Assembly (NCBI GenBank): GCA_905250075.1
Contig: CAJNOP010000200.1
Coordinates: 87,416-151,415 of the forward strand
DNA length: 64,000 nucleotides
Direction of reading: 5' to 3'
Source: Rotaria sp. Silwood1
Taxonomy: Eukaryota > Rotifera > Eurotatoria > Philodinida > Philodinidae
Each line of letters begins with the position of its first letter. Within the stretch, counting starts at the first letter, position 1. Below, piece by piece: positions 11,701 through 38,501 of the stretch. The notes beneath the pieces were generated by a model. It was not told the DNA's origin. It searched no databases and saw only the letters and a program-made list of their open reading frames with translations. Position numbers and translations under genes: made by a program.

Positions 11701-14030
11701 TTGAATGTCATTATATTCTAAAAACGAAATGAAACTAATAATATTTTATCAATGATTTCTCTTTTAGAATGGATAATCAAAGACTACGAAAGTATGAAAA
11801 TCGTTTTTTCTACAAGACAAATAAATAACATATGACACGACGAATAGAACATTCTAAAAGTCAAATCTAATTTTCTGAAAAAACAGTCTTCAATAGATAT
11901 GAAATCTATATTGATATTAGTATGATTTCTACTCTATTGATTTTGAGAAAAGTTATAAAATAATAAGCATAAATATAGGAACAAATTCAAATTAGTATCT
12001 ATTTCATTTTTAACTAAAGATATTATTACATGAATATATTAATTAATATACCTGAGTTAATGTTCCTGTTTTATCCGAAAAAATATATTCAATTTGACCT
12101 AATTCTTCATTAAGTGATGCTGTACGTGCTTGAGCTTGTGTATTATCTGGTTCATAATACATACTATTATCCCAATCGATCCATTTCGATTGAAAAAGAC
12201 GAATAAATTCTATACTAATATAAAGTGATATTGGTACAACAGTATTTAATAAAATAACATAGGAAAAAAAGACAAGTAAACCCATTTGAATAGCACCAGT
12301 ACGTGAATTAGATGAAATATAAGATTCCCAAGATAAATACATGCGAAATTTAGAACCAACATTATATTCCCAAAATCCACAACCAATCGCCATTATAGAA
12401 CACATGAGAAATAGAAAAACAAAAATCTACTGAAAATTAAATAATTAATATTTCTAGTGAATGTACTGAGTTCACGCTACCCGTATACTGGATAAGTTAT
12501 CAACCAAGTATACTTAGCAGATATCTGCCAATTTTCTATAGAATTCTATGAAAAATTTGTCAACAAGCTAGTAGATTGAAAAATTTAGAAACATTTTGTA
12601 TTCAAATACTGAAAGTGCTCAAGTACGCATTGGTTTCTATGACATACTGGTAACAGAGTACTCTTATGGATATGTTGAAATCAGTAAATTCACTATGACA
12701 ATATAAAATAATTTACTCCTAAGATTATTTTATTTAGCCAATTATCAATTTTCGTTCGTTTGAATTTTGGTGTATTACTGTTTTGCATTAATTTTGTATC
12801 TGGACCAGCATAACATACAACTATAATAGAAAAAAAAAAGAATCCTATATTGAAAATTCTTTTCGAATACATAAAAATTTACATATTAAAAAACAATGTT
12901 TGATGTAAGAATAATTGACTTACTTCCAAAAGCCCATTCTGTATTTCTTAATCGTGTTCCACGCAATAAAAAATTATCATTTTTTAATGAATATATTTGT
13001 CTATTCCATTTTAAAGTACCTTCAAATCGAAGAAAGTTATTATTTGGTGGTTCACATTCAATTTCAGCTAAAAAAATATAAATCAACAATAACTAATATT
13101 AATCGAATCTTTCTGTTTTTTTTTTTTAATTTTTACCATCAAATTTTGATAATTTTTCTAAATCATCTTGAATATTAACTGTTACTTCAAGTGCTTCTCG
13201 AGGTTTTAAATTTGTTTCACTAAAAAAAAACTGATCTACAAATTTACTTAATTTTAATTAATCATATCTATTACCCATCTAAATCAGCTGTTTCAATTAA
13301 ACATAATCCATTAGGTTCACTTGTTGAAATTAATATCATATCAGCCTTTAAAATATTAAATATATTAAATTAAATAGTTCAAAAAATATTTTTACAGGTG
13401 TAAAATCATTATTATTAATTCGTATTATATCACCAACTTTAATTTCTCTCCAATATTTTCTAAGAAGTTCTTTATTAATTAAAATATTACAATGTCGATT
13501 ATTAACTTGTCTATCACTTCGATATCTTGCCTATAAAGAAATCAATAATATAGATTAAAATAAAAAAAAAAAAAAAAACGAACAAAATCATCAACACCAT
13601 CTTTGATTGCTGTAATTGCAAGTACAAATATTAATGATAATAAAGTAGTGATTGGTTGAAGTGAACTAATTTGTGGTATAAATAATAAAATAAGTAAAAA
13701 TAAAAAGAAAGCATTGGCAAGTCGAGTAAATTGTTCAAAAAGATTTTTTGGTAAAAATGTTATTATATTATATTTTGTTGTTGAAATTCGATTTTTCTTT
13801 GAAATAAATATGTAAAATATAAATATCAATTAATAATTTTGTTAGATTTTTTCTTACTGAAAATTTTTTCGATTCATTATATATTGGATCATTGGCTTTT
13901 ATTATTCGATTAGCTGCTAAAAACATAGCAATGAAGATTTTTTTGATAATTACTGTTATTGTATCATTATGAGAAAAAAAAACAAATTACTTGCAACTTT
14001 ATTTTTGTTACAACAAAATATTCTTTGCAT
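8711..14030 (-). CDS. ATP8B: Class-4 P-type ATPase, ATP8B-like phospholipid flippase
   Basis: Twenty-one exons, listed 5' to 3': 14030-13991, 13916-13858, 13796-13584, 13530-13396, 13345-13275, 13219-13137, 13067-12924, 12820-12717, 12426-12052, 11717-11391, 11331-11230, 11180-11061, 11011-10914, 10860-10682, 10618-10145, 10079-9856, 9799-9716, 9658-9621, 9516-9079, 9033-8893, 8822-8711. They encode about 1,186 aa; human ATP8B proteins have about 1,190-1,250. Visible motifs are [19 protein letters not shown] near the first helix, the actuator DGETN loop, the phosphorylation site SDKTGTLTQ (Asp about 401), QSPDENALV in the nucleotide domain, and the hinge [11 protein letters not shown]. The C-terminus RSGYAFSQQ...TSG matches ATP8B/ATP8A regulatory tails. 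P4-ATPases move aminophospholipids to the cytosolic leaflet with a CDC50 partner. DGET replaces the TGES of ion pumps, as is usual in P4. The 63-bp intron 10,619-10,681 is stop-free and in frame. The start is the first ATG; a TTTTAG acceptor lies upstream of it. Confidence 0.93.
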
Positions 14031-14264
14031 GTTTATGTACAAATACCAATCTAAAACAATTAATATGTGATATTATTCATAGTTAATTGTCAAAAACTAA
14101 GTATTAGTTTCATTCTATTTAAATTTTCTAATATTTAAAAATAATTTGAATTATAATATTGTTTCCTCAATCAAATATATTTTAAATATTTCTCGTAAAA
14201 ATTAAACATTCAAGAAAAAAAGTAAATTTACTAGAATAATCTTCTAATATTAAAATCTAAAACA

Positions 14265-14274
14265 NNNNNNNNNN
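14265..14274. other. Assembly gap (10 N)
   Basis: Ten consecutive Ns, about 235 bp upstream of the ATP8B start. The length is likely a scaffold placeholder. Upstream flippase promoter or 5' UTR exons could be missing here, but the coding exons join fully without it. Confidence 0.98.
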
Positions 14275-17200
14275 TTGTTACATTTAATCTTTTAAATTGT
14301 AATCGTTAATAGATGGATAAAACAATCAAAATGAATATTTATTTGTGACACATCGATAGTTATTCTTTATTATAGTTTGTCAAAGTCTCAATGTGTTCAT
14401 AGATGCAATATATAGTAATAAATATGTTTTATTGCTTAGAAAAAAGACGCAAAAAAAAAGTGAGAATAAAATTTCACTCTAATTTTAATGATATACAACC
14501 GTTATTCATTCAAGATTAAGTATTTTTCAATAAGTAAGTATTGGATTTTAGACAATCAAGATATTAAAGAAAAATCATCTTAAACTGGTTGATATGTTGA
14601 TAGCTACAGGATTTTTTATAGTATCTAATAGAAATGACAGCAAGTCTTTGAAATACTGACCATAAATTGAAATGAACCATCAATAAACTAGTCTTAAAAA
14701 AATATTTTGACTTTGATATTTAATTCTTACTTTATGATAACTATGCCCATTGGCTAGAGATCGTTTATCAGATCGTCGATAAATGTTTGATTAGACGCAT
14801 TATATACACATTGCAATGACATCGATTGAAATGCTTTGAATCCTGTTTCTTTTAATACTTGTTCGTGAGTTGTTGGCAAAGATTTACAATGAATTATAGC
14901 CAGTATTGTAAAGACTGACGATAATTTTTCTATTATCAGGTAAAATGTCGTCTATCAGAGAAATGTTGGTGTATATCGTCATAGGATATTTACATTTATC
15001 GAGCATGGTCTTTTATGCTGCAGTATTGTCGATCATGCGAATAAGATTTGTGTTTTCAACAAGTTTTATATTTATATATTGCCTTATTAAATTCTGTGAC
15101 TGTGACGATTCTAAACGGACATACAGATAGTATATAAGAGATGACAATACAAAAAAAAACAGAAAGATATGAGAAGATGACAGTTTTAGAAAAATGCCAT
15201 ATTAGAAGTTTTCAGTGAATCCTGCTAAAAAATAGATATTTGTTTTTCTCTAGCGATATAACTGAGTTTTCCTGAAATATAACAAGATACAATTTTAGAT
15301 ATCATATAATAAGATGGCAGATAATAGAATGATTAAGTGATAAAAAGTTGTGTGTGAATAAAAATCAGAGACTAAAACGAATAAGAAAATTATCATTGAG
15401 TTCAGTTTGACTATTACAGCAACAGAAAAAAAATGATATTCTCATCTTCTTACATTATTTATTGATTAAGCTACATAGTTCTGTATGTTCTCATTCTAGT
15501 TACCTGTTCTATATTTGATATATTCATACATATTCAAAGAAAAATTTATTTGATTAAAATAAAAAAGTACAATAGAAAATAGATTTTATACAATTAAATT
15601 ACTTATAGAAATTCGACATTAATGAAACGGATAACAATATATAATAGATGCTTGAAAGATTGAAATGCAATTTAGTAAGATAATAAATGATCTATATTTT
15701 GTTTGTACTTATTAAACTATGATTGAATAGTTTTCAATATTATCTGTTTTGTTTCCAAAGTGTTTGTAATACAGAGAACAAAACTCGATAATGACAGCTT
15801 CAGTCGATTTCACTCGACAAAATCTATATGCAATTCAGTTTTGGTCTCTGATTGTTATTCATTCGTTTGTTGTCTTGATTGAATATTGATATTCATTATA
15901 ATCTTTATTGTTATTTTTCTTTATTTAATCTTGTCTCTACTATATAATCAAATATATTTAAGTTTCCTAGAGATGTATACTTGCAATAAGGACTAAGATA
16001 ATAAATGTTTGCAGTAATAAGAATGAGACTAGAGAAATAATGTGAGTTTTAATTAAAAGAAAATGACGTCGTTTACAAAATGAGTACCGTGAGACCACAA
16101 TCTATAATTATTGTTTAAAGGGAAGAATAATAGTTTTGAGCTAATTAACTATTGTTGATGAAAATATAAAATAAACACCGTGTATTCATCACAACGGAAT
16201 GAACGATCATAACCTTGAAGACAAAAAAAAAGAAATAGTTTCGTAGAAGTCACATATATTTTTCAAGAGAATCATGAGAATAATTTTATAGTTGAAGTGT
16301 TTCTGCTTCTCTATGTTTTCCTTACAGTCCTTAGCAATCGTTGTCAAAGGTCATTGAGAATGAACTTTCGTCTAGCATTTGAGAATAATAAACACTAGAT
16401 TTCTTTCCGATAATCCTTTAGCAAACGGAAAAAGATGTTGAATGACACTAACTAAACGCTTCGATTACTCGAGACTATTTCGAAACGTTCTTTGAATTTT
16501 CAATTACTGAAATAAGTTTTTTAATAAGTAGCAGGTTCTGATTTTTTTGCAGATAAACGTTTATATTATAGATTTCAAGAATAACGTCGACTTATCTATT
16601 GATTTTCTGCATGCATTATAAAGAGAAATCGATTAAAAAAAAGCATAAGCTGATCAATTTTCAACTTGCCGGTAAATCAAGACAGCGAACAGTATGTTCA
16701 GACTTGTTGAAAATATACTGGATATGTACAAGAGACTAATTTTTCAGCTAGCTCAATGATTAGAAAAATAAAAATAACGTTAATTTAATAGAAACAAAAT
16801 AACAAAAAGAAGACGAACACATAAATAGCCAATCGCAATAAAATAGGACAGATTCTTTCTCTGATGATCAATTATTTTTTTTTGAAAAGAACAATAGCCT
16901 GCTAGAGATTTTTAACCTTAGGTATTTTGAATTAATATTAAGAAACTAATGAACATATATAAGCTTCACATATTAGTCCCTCAAGGGGTTGCATGATTTC
17001 TAATTATCAGATGTGAAACGGACTTTCAACTTCAATCTACATCTAAGAAAATAATTTAAAATAGTAAAAAAAAGAAGATAATTTTACGTTTTTTGTTGAA
17101 CATCATAATGAAATAGTAAAACTTCATGATCAAATCCTAGTAAATAAAAAAAAAAAGGTTACAATAAGAATGAGTAACGCTACGGAAATAAAAAATTTAA

Positions 17201-18845
17201 TTAAACGTTTCTCATTCACTCGTCTGCATTATATTATATTTCATTCAATGGAAATCGATGCATTATTTGCTAATTCCCTTGATCTTTATCCATCAGATGT
17301 TATCATTATATAAAAACTATTGTTGTATCTAATCTCTCGTTGATGATGTAGTTTTTCTTTATATTTATAATCATTTTCATTAAATAATATCACTCATATT
17401 TATTATTTATTCATAGAAAAAGGTCTTATGTCTATCATTAAATCTAGAAAAAAATTAAGCCTACTCTTTTTGACTTTTCCAACGCCTACAAGATTTCCAA
17501 CAACACTTAATAGCTAACAAGAATAATATTTACATTTAATAAGAGAGTTTATTTTTAAAGATAGAAGTCGGTCAAATCTATGATTTTTGACATAAGTAAG
17601 AGCATTTTAATGACGTCAATCCAATGTTTATGATAAAACTTTCAATGGATCTTTTAAAAAGTGTTGAAATATTGACCGCTAATTTTGAAAAAATTAGATG
17701 TTCATTTAAATAATATTGTATATATTCGTTTTTTAGAAATTCATGAAAATTAAATGACAAAAATCTCAAAAAAAATAAAAAAGAGAATCCAATGAGACAG
17801 TTTACATGTATTATTCTTTAAATAGCAATGTATAATTCTTCAATTTCATTATAATTTTCTTTAAAATTCTATAAATAATTCTTTTCAAGAACATATTATT
17901 TATTATCTATTTATAGAAAAGAAGAAAGTTCAATAAGAACTTTTATCATTAATATCAATTTCTTGATGGATTTTTTCAAATATCTCAAATCAATATTTTT
18001 TGCCATAATCTATACATTTTTTTTGCGTTATAAATATCATCAATACGTTCAACGGATATCTTTATTCTATAGTTCAGTCAAAAAAAAAAAATTCATTTTC
18101 TTTTCAATTAATAAAACGAATTCAAGTTATTTAATGTAGATAATAAATTCTTTTAGTATGACGTAGAATATCTCTGCCAAATAATTAAACCTGTATATTC
18201 TCATATCAATTTATTGATCACTATTTTCCATAATCATTCTACTCATAATTGATGAATTAACATCATTTTAGCATTAATTTTTTCACTATTTTAATACAAA
18301 ATTGAGCTCAATAGATAATTTTTCATCTAATAGCTTTGCTATTACAAACACGATATAATCATTAACAACGATTACAAGCCATTAAATGATTCATAAAAGA
18401 AACAAATTTTGTAAAAATTTTTTTTTCTCATCACTTACAAACAAATATATCTATATCGTTTGTGTCATATCAGATGAGTTATTTTATATCAAAAAAACTA
18501 ATCAAATTTTTGAAAATCAGCTTCAATTGAATGACATTTATTCTGTTTTGATACCGTTGAAAATAATACTAGTGCATCACGACCTTCTCTATAGCGAGTA
18601 CTAGAATTGATAGAGGTAGAAGGAAGGATGACAAAGAATCCGACGGAATTGATAAAGCAAATGTTGTTGTTTGACATGATAAATTATTTGTACTAATATA
18701 ACGGTTTAGTTGAAGATGAAAAATAAATAATCGACTCACTAGTTTCCTTTAGAATTACAGAAGGAAGGAAGAGAAAAAAAAATAAGCAGTTTTTTTTTTT
18801 CATTGGTTGGAATAAGTCCTCTATTCTTGTGTCGCTTTTGATTAT

Positions 18846-18853
18846 TGACGTCA
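18846..18853. promoter_or_regulatory. CRE palindrome upstream of NF1
   Basis: A perfect TGACGTCA (ATF/CREB site) 83 bp before the NF1 start codon. Perfect copies also occur at 17,611-17,618 and at 41,702-41,709. The position in a proximal promoter is plausible, and a CRE-type element has been described in the human NF1 promoter as I recall. Binding is not shown by sequence alone. Confidence 0.4.
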
Positions 18854-18935
18854 AAATAGTATGTGTTGAGATTTCTTTTGAGCACATCTTATGAACGAGG
18901 TTTTATAATCGATATTGTTTTGTTTTCAATAAAAC

Positions 18936-34360
<15,425 letters not shown>

Positions 34361-34550
34361 ATATATAATTGTTGTCTCTTCTTGTCATTCTCAATGTTGT
34401 AAATTTTTGTAATTATATTTTAATCTCTTTATTTTTTTTTTCATAAATGTAGTGTTTCAATGTTAAAATAAATATGCTTTTAATGAATAAATAATTAAAT
34501 AAATATATATATATATATATATGTATGTATGAATAAATAATTTTTTTCTA

Positions 34551-34556
34551 GCAATG
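34551..34556 (+). promoter_or_regulatory. Acceptor-like site just before the TIMM22 ATG
   Basis: TTTTTTTCTAG directly precedes CA-ATG. It is either the end of a 5'-UTR intron or a spliced-leader trans-splice acceptor, which bdelloid rotifers are known to use. No upstream TIMM22 exon is evident in the 193 bp after the NF1 stop. Confidence 0.5.
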
Positions 34557-35373
34557 TCTTCAGGTGTTTATCAACCAAATATATTCGTAAAAAAAGAAGA
34601 AAAACCATTATTAGATGAAAGTTTAACAACAGTTGCTGATCGACAAATATTTTCAATAATTGATCATTTAATGGGTTCAAAAAGAAAATGGTCAGGTATT
34701 AATAATCGATTAATTCCAAGTGATGGATCAGGAAGATTACCAGGAATGGGTTCAGCTGGAATGGCACCAGAGGAATTACGTGTGAGAAAATTTATGGAAA
34801 GTTGTACATTTAAAGCAATGATTAGTTGTGCTGGAGGCATGTTTATTAAATTCAATTATAATATTGAAATTTTTAAAGTTTTCTTTTTATTTCAAAGGTT
34901 TTGTATTGGGTATTGGTCTTGGTGTATTTACAGCAAGTATTGATCCAATGTCTACGATTCAAACAGCAACACCAGGTGCAACACCAACACTAAAAGATGT
35001 TTGGCGTGAAATGCGAACTAGATCGTTGAGTTATGCTAAAAATTTTGCAATTGTTGGTTTAGTTTTTAGTACAGTTGAATGTAACATTGAATCTGTAGGA
35101 AAATTTTATTTATTAAGAAGAATAAGTTTGATTAAATTTTGATTTTTAGTATCGAGCAAAATCTGATATTCGAAATGGAACTTATGCTGGATTTGTTACG
35201 GGTGGTTTACTAGGACTTCGTGGTCAGTTTTATTTAAAATAAATCAAAATTAAATAAATCATTGTAAACTATGTTTTTTTTTTCTAGCTGGACTTCAAGC
35301 GAGTGTCATTGGTGCGGTCGGTTTTGCTGCTTTTTCTACAGCTATTGAATATTTTCTTTTGAATTATCATTAA
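34554..35373 (+). CDS. TIMM22: TIM22, mitochondrial inner-membrane carrier translocase
   Basis: Exons 34554-34836, 34898-35094, 35150-35222 and 35288-35373 give 212 aa. Matches to TIM22 are strong: FKAMISCAGGFVLG, GVFTASIDP, SYAKNFAIVGLVFS, ECNIESYR, and FVTGGLLGLRAGL followed by AFSTAIEYFL. The conserved Cys pair is present (in ESCTFKA and ECNIES). TIM22 is the channel subunit inserting multispanning carriers into the inner membrane. The first intron appears to use a GC donor (GAG|GCATGT); only that choice keeps the reading frame. The ATG sits 2 nt after TTTTTTCTAG, and the NF1 stop is 193 bp upstream on the same strand. A poly(A) signal AATAAA is at about 35,396. Confidence 0.95.
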
Positions 35374-37491
35374 GATATACTTGTTTTTTGTTTGGAATAA
35401 AAATATATAAAAAAATAAAAAGAATTGAAGTATTATAAAATCATATTACTATGCTTAGTTAACCCTGACATGACCACCTAGGATCCATGCCGATCCAGCC
35501 AATTTTATCATACTATTACAAATATACAATATTAGATAAAATCGCTCATCTACCAGATATACTCTAATGAAGACTGTTAGAATATACTGATAATATCTGA
35601 TAGTTATGTCCCTCCTTCCTTCTATTCTTGACATCAGTAGACTATCCCAAAGTACATGCAAATATTTGTTGCCTATCTGGGAAATGTTTTTTGAAATTAT
35701 TTTTATTTGTGGATATAGTTAAATATTTAAAAATGAAATCTATCTTGCATCTATACAATTCATAATGAGAGCTTTCTTAAACATTTTTTGATATCTAGAT
35801 CTTTAAATTAAACACTTCGTTAATTTAGAAGAACAATACACTAGTGTATCATATAAAAAATTGTTCACTATAATTTGATGGTTTCGATTCAATAAGTATG
35901 ATTTCAAATTTTGTTAAACGCAAATATTGATCATCTTTAAAATCAGTTCATTTCTACGAAGTTTATATGCATGTACTGCTATCTATTTAATTTCTTTGTC
36001 TGCAGACAAACAAAACCATAGTTAGTTTATTTTGTTACTTTCTTGTGTAAAATATACAAGATTCGATCACATAGGATTTAAATAATGGTAATAGTATATA
36101 TAAATTTTAAAGAGAAAATTCTCCGATTTTTGATTTACGGTGAAGACTAAGATTATGACAGCAATCATTCATTTTCTGCATTTGAACGAGAACTTGTTCA
36201 GCTATTTTTCCATACGGCGTTCGATTTTGATCACATTCTACAATTATTTTATAAGAAACGACGCGCAGCGATGGAATTGGACAAGATTATGGCATTCCTG
36301 TAAAGTAAAGGTGACCAACAGAAAAAAAAATGAAGACTCACTATTGCGTTCAGAACCTGAAGTAAAGCTATAAAGCTTCTCAACAGAAAACGGTAGTAAC
36401 TAGGCATGCAAGCAACGCCTATAGTTTCACTTATGTAAAAGTCATTGCGTAGTTAAATACTTCATTTTTTGGAGGCTTGTCTGTTCGACAAAACCACCAG
36501 CTCAAAAATTGTTTTTTTAGTACCTTCGAAAAAGAACTTATAGGTGTCAGCCAAAGCCTAATGGATCATCATTGAATCTAATTTTTTAAGCTTTGAAAAA
36601 AATTCCTTCACTAGTCTCAAACAAAAACCGGTACAATATTTCCAGTTTCATATTCAACGAGTGTGAAACTTTGATCATCATCTATATTTCTTAGCTTTTT
36701 CTAAGATACTTTCAAGCAGATCAAAATGAGCAACGATTCGCACCATAAACTTCGACTCACACTTTCGGTCAAAGATTACCTTACTATTCTCGAACAAAAA
36801 AACTAAAATAAAATTTGCTGTAAGATTCGTATAAAGCATAATTTTATTTAAGATAACTATTATTTGTTCTTCTTTCATAATGATTACAATATATTATGTG
36901 AATCGTCATTCATCATAGACATGTATTAATAGTAGGCAGTAATTCACTAACTGAAACTTATGTTATAAATTATTCTTTGTGACAATGTCAACAGCAGCTT
37001 CACTGTGTAATATATTTTAATTGTTCAAGAACTCTGCTAAAGTTTCTTTTAGTCATAAGAAAATATTAATATTTCGTAGTAGTATATCAGATATTTAAAA
37101 TACAATTACCTAACATCGGTAACTTATAAAGATTTCATAAAAAATATTTTTGTAAGGAATTGAAATTTTTTATATCTTTGTTATTTTATCTAAACATATA
37201 TTTTTATCATTCTATAAGAGATTTAATACGTCTTTCATTGATTAATGAATGATGATCTACAATATATATATATATTTCTTTCAATATTCATATTCGATAT
37301 TTTAGTTCTTAAATAAAATGTTTTTCTATTTGTCTACTGTACATTGGCATTTTAATATTTGTAGGGAATCTTTATTCGTAAACGAGAATAAATATAAAAT
37401 AACTGCGTACATTCCATTATTGAAACTATACAATAATATTATATATTTAAAACAAAAAAAAAAAAATAAATTGATTAGATTATTCTTTATC
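35374..37491. other. Spacer with one possible orphan exon
   Basis: Mostly featureless AT-rich DNA. At 36,150-36,302 (+) there is an open stretch of about 50 codons with protein-like composition (F-S-A-F-E-R-E-L-V-Q-L-F..., then K-K-R-R-A-A-M-E-L-D-K-I) ending at a GTAAAG donor-like site and preceded by ACTAAG. It may be an exon or fragment of an unrecognised gene. I found no partner exons. The other open frames look random. Confidence 0.3.
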
Positions 37492-38112
37492 TTATGTATG
37501 AAGAAGAAATTGTATGAAAGCATCATAATTAATTGATCCTGTTTTATGTGGATCAGCTTGACCAATCATATCATCAGCTTCATCTTCTGTTAATTCACTA
37601 TCCCATAGCTAAAATTCAATTGAAATGATTTTTTCTTTTTTGTGTAGTTTCTTGTCTTACTCGAACAAATCGTTTAAGTTCATTAGCATTAATTGTTCCA
37701 TTTCCATCTTTATCAAAAACTCGAAATGTTGCACGAAGTTCATCTTCTAAATCTTCTTGTTTAATAGGTGTTGTCATAATTGATATAAATTCTCTCATAT
37801 CAATTCCACCTGAATGATCTTCATCAGCTGAACCAAGTAATAATTGAGCTTCATTATCAGCTAATATCATATCTTCAAAAATAAACAATAATAATAATAG
37901 AAAAAAACAAATGAAAGACTTGTTCTTTCAATACTTGCAGATTCTGCTACTTGAATAATATCTTCAGCTCCTACAAAACCTTTCGATTGTGTATCCATAA
38001 TACTAAAAGCAGCTTGAAAATCTTGTATTTTTTCTGCTGATAAATCGGTAGGTAATGATAACCCTTGAGTATGTATTCCATCTACTAGATTCTTTTCATT
38101 TGAATTACTCAT
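37492..38112 (-). CDS. Calmodulin-like EF-hand protein
   Basis: Exons 38112-37935, 37872-37661 and 37608-37492 give 168 aa. Four EF-hand positions can be traced. EF1 (DTQSKGFVGAED) is degenerate. EF2 (DEDHSGGIDMRE) and EF3 (DKDGNGTINANE) have the ligand pattern for Ca2+ binding. EF4 (DPHKTGSINYDA) lacks the final Glu. FRVFDKDGNG is calmodulin/centrin-like, and a polar N-terminal extension of about 25 residues resembles centrins. It probably acts as a Ca2+ sensor; targets are unknown. The start is preceded by CTTCATTTTAGAGAAGAGATA, an acceptor-like site 13 nt before the ATG. The DNAJB gene ends 389 bp upstream on the same strand. Confidence 0.85.
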
Positions 38113-38501
38113 TATCTCTTCTCTAAAATGAAGAAATTTTAAAGCATTTTGTTTTTGTTTTTTTTTTTTTTTTTCAACTTTATTTTAGTGCTTATCTTTT
38201 CCAATTCATTGAAATAAATATCTCTCGTATTAAGCACACACATATAGACGCACAAATGAAAAAGATGAGCATAGAATAGCATCATCATCACTTTAGTCGT
38301 AATCAAAAACAAAAAAAAAAAAAAAAGAAGAAGAAAGATCTTTCGATTCGTGAAAAATAGAAGAAAATTCTTCGATTGAACAACACATAAATCATACAAA
38401 AAAAAGAAAAAATTTATGAATATATATTTTATGTATAGAAACAGTTCAATGTATGTATATGTGTTGGAATGCGAATGCTATATTCATTGTAAATTATTTA
38501 T
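38113..38501. other. Spacer between DNAJB and EF-hand genes
   Basis: A 389-bp same-strand intercistronic region with poly-A/poly-T tracts and no coding exon. The acceptor-like TTTTAG just before the EF-hand start (about 38,124) is its only notable site. Confidence 0.45.

Larger units (their letters stand above)
14031..18935. other. Large gene-poor spacer
   Basis: About 4.9 kb between the divergent ATP8B and NF1 starts, containing an assembly gap. Open frames are short (longest 61-64 codons, for example 14945-15130 and 17578-17769) with background composition and no motif. No exon of either neighbour was found in it. Two perfect CRE palindromes (17,611 and 18,846) are noted separately. Confidence 0.4.

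Noticed and set aside
37318..37565. Overlapping frames on both strands near the EF-hand 3' end
   Set aside because: Low-complexity K/N/I/Y sequence; the minus frame partly reads the last EF-hand exon out of frame.
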